A stretch of DNA of 64,000 nt from Chrysemys picta bellii. Taxonomy: Eukaryota > Chordata > Testudines > Emydidae. Below are positions 33,906 to 45,770 of this stretch, one piece after another (positions within the stretch are counted from its first letter, which is position 1; the number at the start of each line of letters is the position of its first letter). The DNA lies in contig NC_088791.1 of the NCBI RefSeq assembly GCF_011386835.1, positions 28,618,998-28,682,997 on the forward strand, given 5' to 3'. The notes below the pieces were generated by a model. The model was not told the origin of the DNA, ran no database searches, and worked only from the letters and a program-made list of their open reading frames with translations. Made by a program: the position numbers and the translations under genes.

Positions 33906-34746
33906 TTGGGGTTCATTAAATAACAAACCAGTGAATAAGAAAGGAATTTATTAAAAACTTTAATAAAACCAACTGGAGTGCTTCTGTAGTGAGTTGCTGC
34001 ACACAGCCATGCAGTGTTCCAAACCCTCACCTCCAGGGCACATCTCCAAATTCCCACATTCACAACACTGTTGTGTTGTGTTATGATGTGTGATGGGTTG
34101 GGTCACAGAGTCCCCCTGGGGACTGCCACCTGATGTGCTGAGACTACCTCTGAGCCCGTTTTCCCTGGCAGGTTGGGGCTTCAGTACCCTGTCTTGTTGA
34201 GCCAGACATGCTAGCCTGCTGCAAACACAAACCCAGGTCTGAACCATGTTCCCCAAAAGCTGCAGGCTTAACTGAAAACAGCTTAAGAAGTGTTCCTGTC
34301 TCCAGCACCCAGATATCCAATTTGCAATGGGGTCCAAACCCCAAATAAATCTGTTTTACTCTGTATAAAGCTTATAGAGGGTAAACTCAAATTGTCCGCC
34401 CTCTGTAACACTGATAGAGAGATAGGCACAGCTGTTTGTTCCCCCAGGTATTAATCACTTACTCTGAGTTTATTAGTAAACAGAAGTGATTTTATTGAAT
34501 ATAAAAAGTAGGATTTAAGTGGTTCCAAGTAATAACAGACAGAACAAAGCAAAATAAAACAAAACCACGCAAGTCTAAGCCTAATACAGTAGGAAACTAA
34601 ATGCATGTAAATCTTATCCTCAGACATGTTCCAATAAGCTTCTTTCACAGACTAGACTCCTTCCTAGTCTGGGTCCAGCAATCACTCACACCCCCGTAGT
34701 TACTGTCCTTTGTTCCAGTTTCTTTTAGGCATCTCTGTGGGGTGGA

Positions 34747-34925
34747 GAGGAAGGGATAGCTCAGTGGTTTGAGCATTGGCCTGCTAAACCCAGCGTTGAG
34801 AGTTCAATCCTTGAAGGGGCTAATTAGGGTTCTGGGGCAAAATCAGTACTTGGTCCTGCAAGTGAAGGCAGGGGGCTGGACTCAATGACCTTTTGGGGTC
34901 CTTTCCAGCTCTATGAGAGCTGTAT
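34747..34925 (+). mobile_element. Cry-type SINE, full length
   Basis: The tRNA-like head carries A box TAGCTCAGTGG (34757-34767) and B box GAGTTCAATCC (34800-34810). The CR1-like tail (GGCTGGACTCAATGACC to CCAGCTCTATGAG) has diverged from the copy at 23515-23696. It is followed by a long (TA)n tract. Confidence 0.85.
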
Positions 34926-34931
34926 AGATAA

Positions 34932-34932
<1 letters not shown>

Positions 34933-34975
<43 letters not shown>
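34933..34975. repeat. (TA)n microsatellite at SINE 3' end
   Basis: About 20 TA dinucleotides directly after the SINE, then AAATAAATAAA. It probably grew from the SINE tail. Confidence 0.95.
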
Positions 34976-34983
<8 letters not shown>

Positions 34984-35492
34984 TTTTTTTATGAGCCAGC
35001 TGAAGACAAAATGGAGGGGTTTCCAGCACCTTTTATATTCTCTCTCTTGTGGGTGGAAACCCCTTTGTTCTCCTGTGCAAAAATCACAGCAACAAGATAG
35101 AGTCTGTAGCCACCTGGGCAAGTCACATGTCTATGAATGATTCAGCTTTTTGCAGGCCGATACCATTGTTTACATGTTAGTTTGAATGCTCCCCGGAAAG
35201 CTCAGATGGAGATTGGTGTCTCCCAAAGTCCATTGTCAGTTAAGTGAACACCGGATCTCAGTTCTGCTTCTGGGAAATTCCATTGCTCTAAACCCCAATC
35301 CTGCAGACAAACTGGGTCAAATTGGTTTCCCTAGACCTCAGCCATCCCTCCCACTGTCTTAAATTGGTGCCACTTGAATGGGAGCCATCGAAGTTTAACC
35401 ACCCCGCATTGTTCCTGGTCTGAGAGATGTGAGACAGTTTGGGGAGCATGAGATTGACTCTACATACACTGAGGCATTCAGTGATACAGCTG

Positions 35493-35578
35493 AGGGTTCT
35501 GTGGCACCTTTAAGACTAACAGAAGCATTGGGAGTATAAGCTTTCGTGGGTAAGAACCTCACTTCTTCAGATGCAAGA
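35493..35578 (-). mobile_element. 86-bp Penelope-type insertion with 14-bp target duplication
   Basis: CAGTGATACAGCTG occurs exactly on both sides (35479-35492 and 35579-35592). On the minus strand the insert has CATCTGAAGAAGTGAGG, TACCCACGAAAGCTTAT and GGTGCCACAG, in the same order as the copies at 150-250 and 9.3 kb. It lies within the LTR at 34089-35648 and is younger than it. Confidence 0.85.
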
Positions 35579-35648
35579 CAGTGATACAGCTGTTTCATAC
35601 AGTCAACCTTCATAAATTGTACACAGACCAATTCCCCAAACTGTCACA

Positions 35649-36285
35649 CTTACAATTAAATTTATGTTAATTAGCCAAACCTATGATTTACTCAGATATA
35701 ATCCTTGCTGGCATATTTATGCCACTAATTGCTAACTGCAGCATGTATCACAGGACCAATTTATAACCAAATGTTTGTCTGTAAGTGATTCTGACATTAC
35801 TAACATTAGCTTTAGGCTTCTCTTGATCTTGACAGTTGCAGTCCAAATGAATCAATTTATTTAAATCAGGTATGTTGCTACTTGTTGGACTGCAGCTGGT
35901 GTCTCCACTACACCAGTTAGTTACAGTAAAGAGAGGAAGCATTTTTAACCTCACAAAACCCTTGATGAATCATGCAGAGCTTATTTCTTTTACAGAGGTG
36001 AGGTGAGGAGAGGTGAAATTTTGTCTCCCTCCTTGTCAACTCGATTTCCACAGGAAAGTGCGGGAGAGACTTCCTGAAGATCTTTTGAGCTCTGCAGGAG
36101 TGAGGCTCCCTTCCATCCCAGGACAGAGTCCCTGCCTGATTTACAAGCACTGCAGCAATTAAACCTCAGCTCCTGAGGTGTTTCTAAGCATCGGTCTGCC
36201 ACGGCATTTGCCATCCATTATTTTTAACTCCCCAAACTCAAGGAGATGAGTAGATCTGTTGAGGATTGCTTCAGAGGAACACTTT
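35649..36285. other. Unassigned sequence
   Basis: No gene or repeat border is recognised. Confidence 0.4.
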
Positions 36286-36289
36286 TGTA

Positions 36290-36720
36290 ACAAATATTGC
36301 ATTATATAGTCCCTCCACCACAGTTCTGTATGGAGAGGGAAGCTGTCTCAGAGCCAATTCATTCAGGAGAGCGCCCAAAGGCACATGTGGGCAGAGGGTT
36401 TCTGCCAAGTATGGTTTTGAGTAGAAGGGTGTGTGAGAGAGAGAGTGAAACCCCGCAAACAGAAACACAAAAGCATCAGAAAGCCAGACCCAGCCTGAAG
36501 AAGCACTGAGAGAAGCCTGGAGAGTGTTCATTTGGGCTGAGTGCTGGGTGAAAGTGATTTGGAGCTGCAAGGGAAGAGAGACTGTCTCCTGTGGTTTGAT
36601 TCCTGCTGTGTTCAGGAAAACAGGACTTTGTACATTCTCTGTAAATAAACAGGATTACACCAAAGACACCTGATCCCATCATCAATTTCTCCTGCTAATG
36701 GGAACAACCCATAGGGCACT
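36290..36720 (+). repeat. Possible LTR 3' part (AATAAA and U5-like end)
   Basis: CTTTGTACATTC followed by CTGTAAATAAACAGG resembles the polyadenylation region of an LTR. I could not fix either end, and there is no visible target duplication. This is a weak call. Confidence 0.3.
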
Positions 36721-37148
36721 GAACTTTGGCTCATTGCTCAGGTCAAGAGAGGTAATGCTGACATATGATGATAATCACAAGCTGCAGTGTTATTTGGCTT
36801 TGTTCAACTGTATCCTTTAGTAACATTGGGTCTGAGCTAAGAGCTTTCTTTATTTGCATAAAAACAGAGAGTCTGACCCAAAAGTTTCAGTAAATAACAG
36901 TAACTTTTAAAAAAAAAGTGCTCCATCAGATTTCAATCTTTCTTTCCAGTAATGCCCCCAAGATCTGGTCCATTATTACACACAGAACGAGGGATAGATC
37001 ATTTTAAGTCCTGACAATCTCTCATCCAAATTCTTAGGGTTCTAGCAGTAACAGAAAAAATTGTCCAACTATTAAATTATGTTCATTCTTGCTAACCTCA
37101 TGTGATGAATGGCTATCCCTGAACAGATCATTTAGCATTGCTACCATC
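36721..37148. other. Unassigned AT-rich sequence
   Basis: No gene or repeat border is recognised. Confidence 0.4.
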
Positions 37149-37151
37149 TTA

Positions 37152-37404
37152 GGCCATGTCTATACTACTGTGCTGCTCTACCACTGTAGTGTAGACACTT
37201 CCATTACTGACATAAGGGGTTTTTCCACTGATGTAGGTAATCCACCTCTTCGAGTAGCTAGGTCAATTGAAGAATTTTTCTGTTGACCTGTTTATGTCTA
37301 TAGTGGGGGTTAGGTTGACCTAACTATAACACACAAGACATTAAAATTTTCACAGCCCTGAGCAGTGTAATGAGGGCAACCTAATTTTAAGTGTAGACCA
37401 GGCC
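37152..37404. mobile_element. MITE of the GGCC-GTCTA family with TTA flanks
   Basis: GGCCATGTCTATACTA and AGTGTAGACCAGGCC are inverted, flanked by TTA on both sides (37149-37151 and 37405-37407). A 3-bp TTA duplication points to PIF/Harbinger. Non-coding. Confidence 0.7.
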
Positions 37405-37409
37405 TTAGT

Positions 37410-39290
37410 ATCAAGATGAAAATATAATATGTACAAGGCCCTGCCAGGGGAAAGCCAGGTTTTGTATGCAGGATGACTCCCTGAGAAAGTGGGGCTAGAT
37501 GGAACAAGCTCTAAACATACTTCAGGAACATTCACTGGAGACAATACATTGGGGGACCAATGTCAAAAAGGGGCTCAGAGAAAAGGAGCAGAGAGATGGG
37601 CAACTTCTCTCTATAAGGCTATACCAGCTGAGGGAGACAGACTTTTGGTGAACCGGGCACTGCCCGTATATAACCAGGGGAGGGACTAGAGCCACTGGGT
37701 ACGAGTGCTGCCCCTACAGCTACTGCTAGACAAAGTTCTCCAGCTTCAGTGCTCTGGACGCATGCACACCTGTGGAATACATGTCTGAAACCACGCACAG
37801 AATAACTTTTCTTCATGTCCCCACTAGGAAAGGAACGGGGAATTTGTGACAATTTACTTTTTAGTGCTTTCCAGACACCACAGGCAATGCTGATATGGGA
37901 AGATATGAACATAAACAGAAAAAACAAAAAAACCCTCTATTTATAGCGTTCTCCAGTATCCCCACATGATCAGATAGCTTTAAGTGGGAGTGAAGATTTG
38001 TCTGCAGGTGGTGTGTGAGAGAAAGATACTTAAATACTTATCTCCTTTAACTTAGTGTAATCCTATTTCCTTGTCATGGTTCCCTTCCAGATGGTTCAGC
38101 CTTAGCTGGTTTTACACTATCTGTAGCACTCCTCTCTCCATCCCCACCCCTTGAGAAATCCCTATCAATAAAACTATTGCTGGATCTCATTTCATGCCTT
38201 GATGGGATGCCCTTTCAAAATCCACACATGTTTGCTGAACTTTTGATTCAGCATTTTACTGTCTTCGAGGCTAAAATTAGACTTCCTCTTCCTGGCATGC
38301 ACAGAAACACAGTTTGATCCTTGGGATGTCATCCAAGCCTGAAAGGTAGCAGAGACTGAGATGGCAGCAGCAGCACTTCTGATTAACTAGCTTCAGGAAG
38401 GGAAGGAACCACTTGCCTGTCAATTAGATGGAGATGCAAAGTTCTTATCCATGGGCCCACTCAGTGGGTGGTTTCCCCAAAGAGCTAAATCATTGGCTAT
38501 GAAATGTGGGTGTAATTATCATCCAAGTGCTGTGCATGTGTTCAGCCCAACCTGCCTCAGTCCCTGCCTCAAGGCACTTACAAATTATTACAAATCATTT
38601 ACAGTCACACCAGATATAACCGGTTTATATAACCGGTTTGTATAGTGCAGTGTAACACCTTTCTTGTCCCCAAAGAGCTTGCAGTCTTAAAAAACAAAAC
38701 AAAACACACAACATACTCACAAGACAGGACACAGGGCAACAATTGACAGGTGGGGCAGGAAGGGGAGGTTACTGAGAAGAAGAAGGAAGGATGGATTGCT
38801 AGCAGCCAGGGTTTCAAAATGAGGGGAAGGGCTTGGCGGATGGAAGTGGAGATTGTTCCAAGTACTAAGGTCAGCATGACAGGGTGTAGCAGAGTGTGTG
38901 AAAAAGAAACAATGGGACCAATCCAGCCCCTGTTACAGTAAATGGAACGATCCTATTGACTTCAATGGGAGTTGTTGAAAGAGACCTCAAGGGAGCAGCA
39001 AGGGGAGAGGACTGGAGTAAGCATTGGAAACAATTAAGGAGAGCAGGAGAAAAAGCAGCTGTGTGTGTGTGGAGGGGGTGGGGGGACAAGATTATATTGG
39101 GCCTTGAAGCTGACTAAACAAGGAACTTGAGTAGGATGTGGTAAGAAACAAGAGGTAATCAAGAGTTCTGAGGAGGGTGATGCAGCCAGAGGCCAGGAGA
39201 TGAAGATTACTTTGGCAGCAACATTTTGGAATACCCTTTAAACCAGCCCCAGGACAAGTAGAAACAGGGCACTGTGGGTTCCGTGAGCTC
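37410..39290. other. Unassigned sequence
   Basis: No gene is supported. A stretch at about 38950-38980 (CCTATTGACTTCAATGGG) matches the old repeat motif seen at 10.1, 20.3 and 24.1 kb. Confidence 0.4.
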
Positions 39291-40215
39291 TGTCACAGCT
39301 CCAGGTCACCCCCTGCAGTCTATGCTATGCTCACTGTGTTATGCGAGCTGTTGTACTTAAAGTACTGCACAGGATTTTTTTTAGGGGGAATAAGGCAAAA
39401 CGCCACATTTATTAGTAATACATGTATTCATTAACACTGTATTATATGCATATAATATATATTACACTTACACAAACACACTCCGTCTTGTTGTTACCAA
39501 TTAGTTGCTCCCCTTAACTTCACTGGCCAGGTGAGTTAGATTGGGGAGGGGGTGGAGCCGGGCTTCTGCCGATCCGGATCGATGCTCCCATGTTGACAAG
39601 ACGAGACCCGGGGTCCTCTGCAAGACACCTCACTTTTATAGCAGCTTTCCTTTTATGCAAATCTATACCAGATTCAAACTCTGTGTCTGTGTCCATTGGT
39701 CCTTTGTGCTGCTTTCTTTTGAGTGTTGTCCCAATGCTGCAAAGAGGGTGTTTTCAAAAGAAGGTGCTTGTTTCTAACCCCCGAGGCCATCGGTATGTCT
39801 GCTTGTCTTTAATGAGGCCACTTGACACGTTTTATTGTTCTTGGGTCTGGCTCCCAGCCCCTCTCCAACAGTTGAGGCTGTCTGGAGGTGCTGCCTTCCA
39901 TGCCTTGCTCATCCACACCTCATTCATTCAACAGGGCAATTGATTAAGAGTGGGGGGGAAGAGCTCTTGCTCTACTGCTAGCAAAAAGAATTTTTTTTTC
40001 TATCTTATTCTATCCTTAGGGGCTATAATATTATACCAAGGGCAATGCAAAGTTTCTAAATAAGGCTTTGATACAAAGTCCCATAAAAACAGAGGTCACA
40101 CGTGGGTAGACCCCCCACAAGGTTATATGAAGAGGCACAATGTAAAGTCATATGAAAATTATCAGAGATTTATCTACAGAGCATGTTCCATTAGTACGTT
40201 AAGTGTTATGACTAA
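39291..40215 (-). mobile_element. LTR-like block (endogenous retrovirus type), approximate ends
   Basis: On the minus strand a TATA box (TATAAAAGTGAGG at 39640-39628) and an AATAAA signal near 39409 are spaced as in an LTR, and the lower border begins TGTCACAG. The upper border and target duplication were not found. Confidence 0.4.
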
Positions 40216-40950
40216 CATCTGTCATGTGTTTGTTCTCTCATGCTCACCGGCGGGAGAAGCATGGGCAGTGGACGTGTATTGTTTTGGTAGGGGTTTGTTT
40301 TGTTTGGGTTGCTTTTTTCAATCCCACCCCAAAGCCTCCAGAGGGCCCATCCTCTCACTTTGTTATTGTCCCTCCCTTTTTCCTCCTTCCACTTCAGACC
40401 TGTTTTTTCCCTCTCCTGCATCCCTTCCCAATGCTTTGCCTCCAACCCTTTATCAGGTGTGTCAGGAAGGCTAAGAAGCTGCTTAGAGTCCCTCAAGCTG
40501 AGTCCAGATGCATGTGTATTACGCTACACCTCCACCAGCACCCACCCACCACTGCCTCCTCTCAGCAGCAGCAGCTAGGAGTGTCCACCAGACCTGCTGC
40601 ACTGAGAGACTTCATGGTGCTGCTTTGCACATGTGCAGAGACCTGCCAACAGCACTGTCCCCCCCAACCGCAGCTCAACATTTCATAGATAAGAAAGTTT
40701 TCATAGCTATTAATTTTGTAGTTTAGATGCAGTGCCCAGAAGCCCCACCAAGCACTGGAAGAGGTCAGAGGTTGAGATGAAGATAGATTGCAATGGAGAG
40801 GGATGGATTAATTGCCAATATGTGTTGATTTTGGTGCTAAAACTTTGCAAGAGTCTGAACCAAACTAATCACAGCACACAAACTCCACAATGCTTTTTAT
40901 ACATAGATTCATGGTAGAAAGCATTTCCGCTTGGCCATATGGGATTTTGT
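40216..40950. other. Unassigned sequence
   Basis: Several overlapping open frames on both strands, up to 154 residues, show no family motif. I do not support a gene here. Confidence 0.4.
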
Positions 40951-40955
40951 GCCTG

Positions 40956-41253
40956 AGGCCTGGTCTACACTAACCCCCCCCCCCCCCCCCCCAATTCGAA
41001 CTAAGGTACGCAACTTCAGCTACGTGAATAACGTAGCTGAAGTCGACGTACCTTAGTTCGAACTTACTGCGGTCCAGATGCGGCAGGCAGGCTCCCCCAT
41101 CGACTCCGCGTACTCCTCGCGCCGAGCAGGATTACCGGAGTCGACGGGGAGCACTTCTGGGTTCGATTTATCACGTCAGACACGACGAGATAAATCGAAC
41201 CCAGAAGTTCGATTGCCTGCCGCCGAACCAGCGCGTAAGTATAGACAAGCCCT
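40956..41253. mobile_element. MITE with three consecutive hairpins
   Basis: The ends AGGCCTGGTCTACAC and GTATAGACAAGCCCT are inverted. Inside are three strong inverted repeats in a row: 40995-41025 with 41031-41062 (two small mismatched spots), 41095-41108 with 41136-41149 (13 of 14) and 41153-41172 with 41189-41208 (perfect 20). A C run of about 17 follows the left end. The element has no coding capacity and belongs with 4682, 27101 and 37152. Confidence 0.75.
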
Positions 41254-41499
41254 CAGAGTGGAGCTGGCTAATCCTGACCATTGTGCCATCTGCTGGATTC
41301 ATCCCGTTGTCCCGTTTTTCATCCACAACAAATGGCAGAGCACCTGTACATTTATCGTCTTAGATAAGCATTGTCAAGTAATTTTGGCCCAAAATGTAAG
41401 ATTCGTTTAAGAAAATTTTAGCACTTCTCATACTTGTAGTATAGACAGCCTTAAAATTATTATTATTTTGGGACTCCATGTGTGTCATGTTTTCAAGAT

Positions 41500-41610
41500 C
41501 AGGGTCTGTACCACTGTAGTGCCTACAGACCCAAATCAAGATTGGGTCCCCATTGTGCTAGGTGCTGTACAAATGCATAATATGTGACAGTCGTTTCCCC
41601 AGAGAGCTTC
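41500..41610. repeat. Old SINE fragment (GTGCTAGGTGCTGTACAAA)
   Basis: The block CCCATTGTGCTAGGTGCTG with GTACAAATGCATAA, then CCCCAGAGAGCTTCTATCC, resembles an old amniote SINE. A related piece (CCCCATCGTGGTAGGCACT) is at about 44755. Confidence 0.4.
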
Positions 41611-41930
41611 TATCCAAAAATAGCTTAAAAACCAAAGATCATTTAATCTGCAATTGTAGGTGATAGAGTGAAACCATTGCTGAGTTAAAAGTTTTAGCCT
41701 CAGAAAATTTGGGACAAGACCACACAAACAGAAATGATAGAAAAACAATCAGAACAAAGCTCAAGAAGTAATCTACAGCCAGAAGCAAAGAGCATTATCT
41801 GACATGGTGTGCGGGGCATGAATCTCACAACCACTCATCAAAATTCCTAAAGTCATAAGATTATCTGCTAACGGGCTGGCTTCCAACATGTTTTGCTTGG
41901 GCCTATGAAACTTGGAGAGGTTCTCCTAGA
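41611..41930. other. Unassigned sequence
   Basis: Nothing recognised. Confidence 0.4.
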
Positions 41931-41935
41931 GCAGA

Positions 41936-42755
41936 GGTTCTCAAACTGTGGTCTGCGAGCTCCATTCAGGTGGTCCACGGATAGTTCCCTCTAAGGTGCG
42001 CACCTGGGCGGCTGCATATGAGAGAATGAAAGGCCACCCACCTAATTAGTGGCATGGCTCCACTAATTAGGTGCCTGCACCCTGGAGAAGACTAGGGTGA
42101 CCAGACGTCCTGATATTTAGTTGTTTGTCCCACGTCCCAACTGATATATAGTTGGGACGCCATCTGTCCTGATATTTTGCACTCCGGCTTTTTTTTTTTT
42201 TTTTTTTTTAATTGCTTTGGCGGCGGCCTCCCCCCGTGTCCCATTTTGTTCTTGTCATCTGGTCACCCTAGAGAAGACGCACATGTAAGATGAGGTGGTG
42301 GCCTGGGGGGGTGGGGAGGGAGAAATAGGGGATAGGTGGGAGGGGGCAGTGGGGTGAGAAGAGGGGGTGGGGGGAAATTTGGGACGTGCAGGGCTGTGGC
42401 GGCCAGAGAAAGAAGCGGCTTTCCCCAGCTTCAGGGCTGTGACAGGGGAGACACCCCTCCTTCCGAGCCCCAGCTGCTGGGCTACTACAGTGGGTGAGAG
42501 AGAGCACATCCATCACATTAGAAAGGTGAGACTACTGATATTAAAATATGAGTTGTGTGCTTTTATTTGTAGAACAAAAAACATTAATTATAGCGTTTTT
42601 TAATATAGTGCTTTTATCCAAAGTGCTTTACAATAGTTAGCTAATGGTACAAACAACATTTGGAAAGATAATTAAGTGGTCCGCCAAGACCCTCAGCAAT
42701 TTTCAAGTGGTCCTGGGGGGGGGGGGGGGGGAGGGTTTAGAACCACTGATTTAGA
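41936..42755. mobile_element. Composite hAT element (GAGGTTCTCAAACTG to GTTTAGAACCACTG)
   Basis: The outer ends CAGAGGTTCTCAAACTG and GGTTTAGAACCACTG are inverted. The flanks are only loosely alike, so the duplication has decayed or the element is rearranged. Inside are the start of an AGTTCCCTCTAAGG-type element (about 41990), the MITE at 42093-42270, and GTGCTTTACAATAGTTAGC with AGTGGTCCGCC near the right end. A G run precedes that end. Confidence 0.65.
42093..42270. mobile_element. hAT MITE, TAGGGTGACCAGA family, perfect duplication
   Basis: It begins TAGGGTGACCAGACG and ends ATCTGGTCACCCTA, with GAGAAGAC repeated exactly at 42085-42092 and 42271-42278. A T run of about 23 lies in the middle. 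Same family as 4479-4581. Confidence 0.92.
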
Positions 42756-43645
42756 TAATGGCATAGAGAGTACATTTAAGGAGTTTGCAGATTATACTAA
42801 GATGGGAGAGGTTGCAAGTGCTTTGGAGGATAGGATTAACATTCAAAATGATCTGGACAAACTGGAGAAATGGTCTGAAGTAAATAGAAAGAAATTCAAT
42901 AAAGGACAAATGCAAAGTACTTCACTTAGGAAGGAACAATCAGTTGCACACATACAAAATGGGAAATGACTGCCTAGGAAGGAGTACTGCAGAAAGGGAT
43001 CTGGGAGTCATAGTGGATCACAAGCTAAATATGAGTCAGTGTAAAACTGTTGCAAAAAAGTGCAGTTTTATCAACAGAGTGTTTTAAGCAAAACATGAGA
43101 AGTAATTATTCCAGTCTGTTCTGCACTGACAAGGCCTCAGCTGGAGTATTGTGTTCAGTTCTTGGTGCTAAATTTCAGTAGAGATGTGGACAAATTGGAA
43201 AAAGTCCAGAGAAGAGCAACAAGAATGATTAACAGTCTAGAAAACATGTCGTATGAGGAAAGATTGAAAAAAAATTGTGTTTGTTTAGTCTGGAGAAGAG
43301 AGGACTGAGAGGGGACATAATAACAGTTTACAAGTACATAAAAGTTGTTACAAGGAGGAGAGTGAACAATTGTTCTTGTTAAACTCTTAGCATAGGACAA
43401 GAAACAATTGGCTTAAATTGCAGTATGGGAGGTTTAGTTGGACATTGTCATTAGGAAAAACTTCCTGTCAGGGTGGTTAAGCATTGGAACAAATTGCCTA
43501 AGGAGGTTGTGGAATTTCTATCATTGGAGGTTTTTAGATACAGGTTCAACAAACACCTGTCAGGGATGGTCTAGTTAATATGTAGTTCTGCCTTCAGTGC
43601 AGGGGACAGGTCTAGATGACCTACTGATTTATGATTTTGGGGTGG
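42756..43645 (+). mobile_element. CR1 LINE, 5'-truncated 3' part
   Basis: The translation matches the C-terminal part of CR1 reverse transcriptase, including a degenerate FADYTKMGEV, LDKLEKWSEVNRKKFN and LEYCVQFLV. It then reaches the 3' region (CACCTGTCAGGGATGGTCTA, then AGATGACCTACTG). Stops break the frame. No target duplication is seen, as is usual for CR1. Confidence 0.8.
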
Positions 43646-43798
43646 GGGAGATTGGGGAGCATTGTGATTGTCTCCAGGTATAGAAAATGTTCTAAATTAC
43701 AATTTTAGATACTGTTTTTGTTTAAAAAGAATAAGTGTAGTTGTGTATCTGATGATACTATCTAGTAAGTGAGTGTCTTAACTGGAAGAACTTCCCAA

Positions 43799-44469
43799 TG
43801 TAGGGGACTGTTGCAAGGTCGAGACTCACTGGCATGGCACCTCCTGCTGGAGGTCTTGGGAATTAGCTCTTTTGCAGCCTCAGATCACCCTCTGCTGGCT
43901 GGTAGCTTGCCTGCCTCAGGCCCTGTGTCCCTTCTGGACCCTGGTACCCTTTACATCAGGGGTCTACCTCAGCAGTACCCTCACACTCTGGGTCTCCCCT
44001 CCCAGGAGAACCCCCAACCCTCTAAACCCACCTTGCCTAAGTGGCTACTGCCAGTAGTCATCTAGCCCCTGCTCACTGGGGCAGACTGCAGTCTGTAATG
44101 GCCAATCATCATTAGCAAGGGGGTAGGACCAGCTGCCTCTGCCTATTCCCAGGCTGCACCTCTATAGCCCCAGTACCTTTGTAGGCCTTCACCAAGGCCT
44201 GCAGCCTGGAGTTTACCAGGCTGGAGCTCCTCAGATCCTCTTGCTCTTCCCCACACTGCTCTGCTTCTGGTACCTTCCTCTCAGGGAGCTAGCCCTTCCC
44301 TCTCCAGGGCTAGAGAGAGACTCCTTCCAGTTCCTGGCCTCCAGCCCTCTTATCAGGGCCAGCTGGGCCCTGATTGGGCATGGCCCCAGCTGTGGCTGCT
44401 TCCCCAATCAGCCTAGCTTGGCTGCTTTTAACCCCTGTTCTCCAGGAGTAGGGCAGCCGCCCCACTACA
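43799..44469 (-). mobile_element. Solo LTR, about 671 bp (TGTAG/CTACA ends)
   Basis: The plus strand runs TGTAGGGGAC to CCGCCCCACTACA; read on the minus strand it starts TGTAGTGGGGCGG with a TATA-like TTAAAAG about 45 bases in. The interior is C- and T-rich with open frames of no known family. The end type resembles the LTR at 30085-31672. No target duplication was found. Confidence 0.55.
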
Positions 44470-44699
44470 GGGACATAGCCACGGTTCCTTTGTGCTCTGC
44501 TTATTCCCAGCTGATGGATCAATCCCTTTTCACCAGAGACAGCTGGGCATAAATTAGAGCAGTCTTCAAGTTACTCTAATTTACCCTGGGAACCAGACTG
44601 ATCTCTGCCTGGCCCCAGATTCGGAGGACTACACTATGAAGATGCCAAAAGTCATATTTGCTCCTCCCCTTCTCACAAGCTGTGCTAAGCATAGCTCAG

Positions 44700-45000
44700 A
44701 ATCCTATTATTATTTGTTCTACAATAGTGCCTAGCGAGCTCAACAAATATCAGGGCCCCATCGTGGTAGGCACTATACGTGCATATAGTAAGAGACAGTT
44801 CTTACCGTGAACAGCTTATTATCCCTATTTTTAGATGGGGAATTTAGCCACAGAGACATTAAGTGACTTGCACCGGGGTATGCAGAAAATCTCGCAGAGC
44901 CAGAAACTGTATCCAGATCTCCTGATTCCGAGTCCAGTGCCTTAAGTGCAAGACCAAACTACTGCAGCTTTTTAAATGAGCACAAGACCACAGCGTCATA
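44700..45000. repeat. MIR/CORE-SINE-like fragment
   Basis: AATAGTGCCTAGCGAGCTC, GGGCCCCATCGTGGTAGGC and ACATTAAGTGACTTGCACC appear in the order seen in old amniote SINEs. Divergent, no clear ends. Confidence 0.45.
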
Positions 45001-45129
45001 TTCAGCTTCTTCAGCTGCAAATTGTTTCTTCAGTACCAGTTCTTGCCTTTTGTCCTGTATTATTTGACAAACATCTAGAAAAAATAAAATCCTTTGTAAG
45101 ATACCTTGCATTTTTAAGTGGCTCTCAGC

Positions 45130-45215
45130 CATAGGCGCCGACTCCGTGGGCGCTCTGGGGCTTAAGCACCCATAGAAAAAAAATAGTGGGTGCTCAGCAC
45201 CCTGGAGTCAGAGCT
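45130..45215. repeat. hAT fragment, ATAGGCGCCGACTCCG start
   Basis: CCATAGGCGCCGACTCCGTG matches the start of the element at 51526-51889, followed by GTGGGTGCTCAGCACCC. The right end is missing. Confidence 0.55.
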
Positions 45216-45364
45216 TGAGTGTGGAATGTGATGAGTTCTGGGCTGCTAACAACTTCTGCCCTTGGGGCAGGGAGATTGTTTATAAACAGAGGCAGGGTAA
45301 TTAAGATAACAAAGGCTTCTCATTAAATTAAATTAAGGACTGTTAGATGATCCTGAAAGCATTC

Positions 45365-45770
45365 CCAGGCACTCCAGTTAAAAGATAGGAAGCAAAGAGT
45401 AGGAATAAATGGCCCATTTTCATAATGGAGAGAAGTAAATAGAAGTGTCCCCGGAGCGGCTTGTACTGGTCTGGGATCAGTGCTGTTCAACATATTCATA
45501 AATGATCTGCAAACTGGGGTAACCAGTGAGCTGGCAAAGTCTGCAGATGATACAAAATTATTCAAGATAGTTAAGTCCAAAACAGACTGCAAAGAGTTAT
45601 AGAGGGATCTCACAAAACTGGGTGACTTGGCAACCAAATGACAGATGAAATTCAATGTTAAATGCAAAGTAATGCACATGGCAAAATATAATCCCAACAT
45701 ACATACAAAATGATGGTGCCTAAATCAAGAAAGAGATCTTGGAGAGATCTTGCCTCTATCAACCTGAACT
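45365..45770 (+). mobile_element. CR1 LINE fragment (RT motif region)
   Basis: [13 protein letters not shown], degenerate GSVLF, then [25 protein letters not shown] and LGDLATK follow the CR1 RT order. The catalytic FADD has become SADD. Both ends are truncated. Confidence 0.75.

Larger units (their letters stand above)
34089..35648 (-). mobile_element. Solo LTR (endogenous retrovirus type) with nested SINE and Penelope-type piece
   Basis: The ends TGTGATGGG and ACTGTCACA form TGTGA/TCACA inverted termini. On the minus strand a TATA box (TATAAAAGG at 35037-35029) and AATAAA-like signals near 34475 fit an LTR. A SINE (34747-34925) and an 86-bp Penelope-type piece (35493-35578) are inserted. 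No target duplication of the LTR was found. Confidence 0.65.

Noticed and set aside
34747..34820. tRNA-like sequence with A and B boxes
   Set aside because: It is the head of a SINE, continuous with the SINE body, so not a functional tRNA gene.
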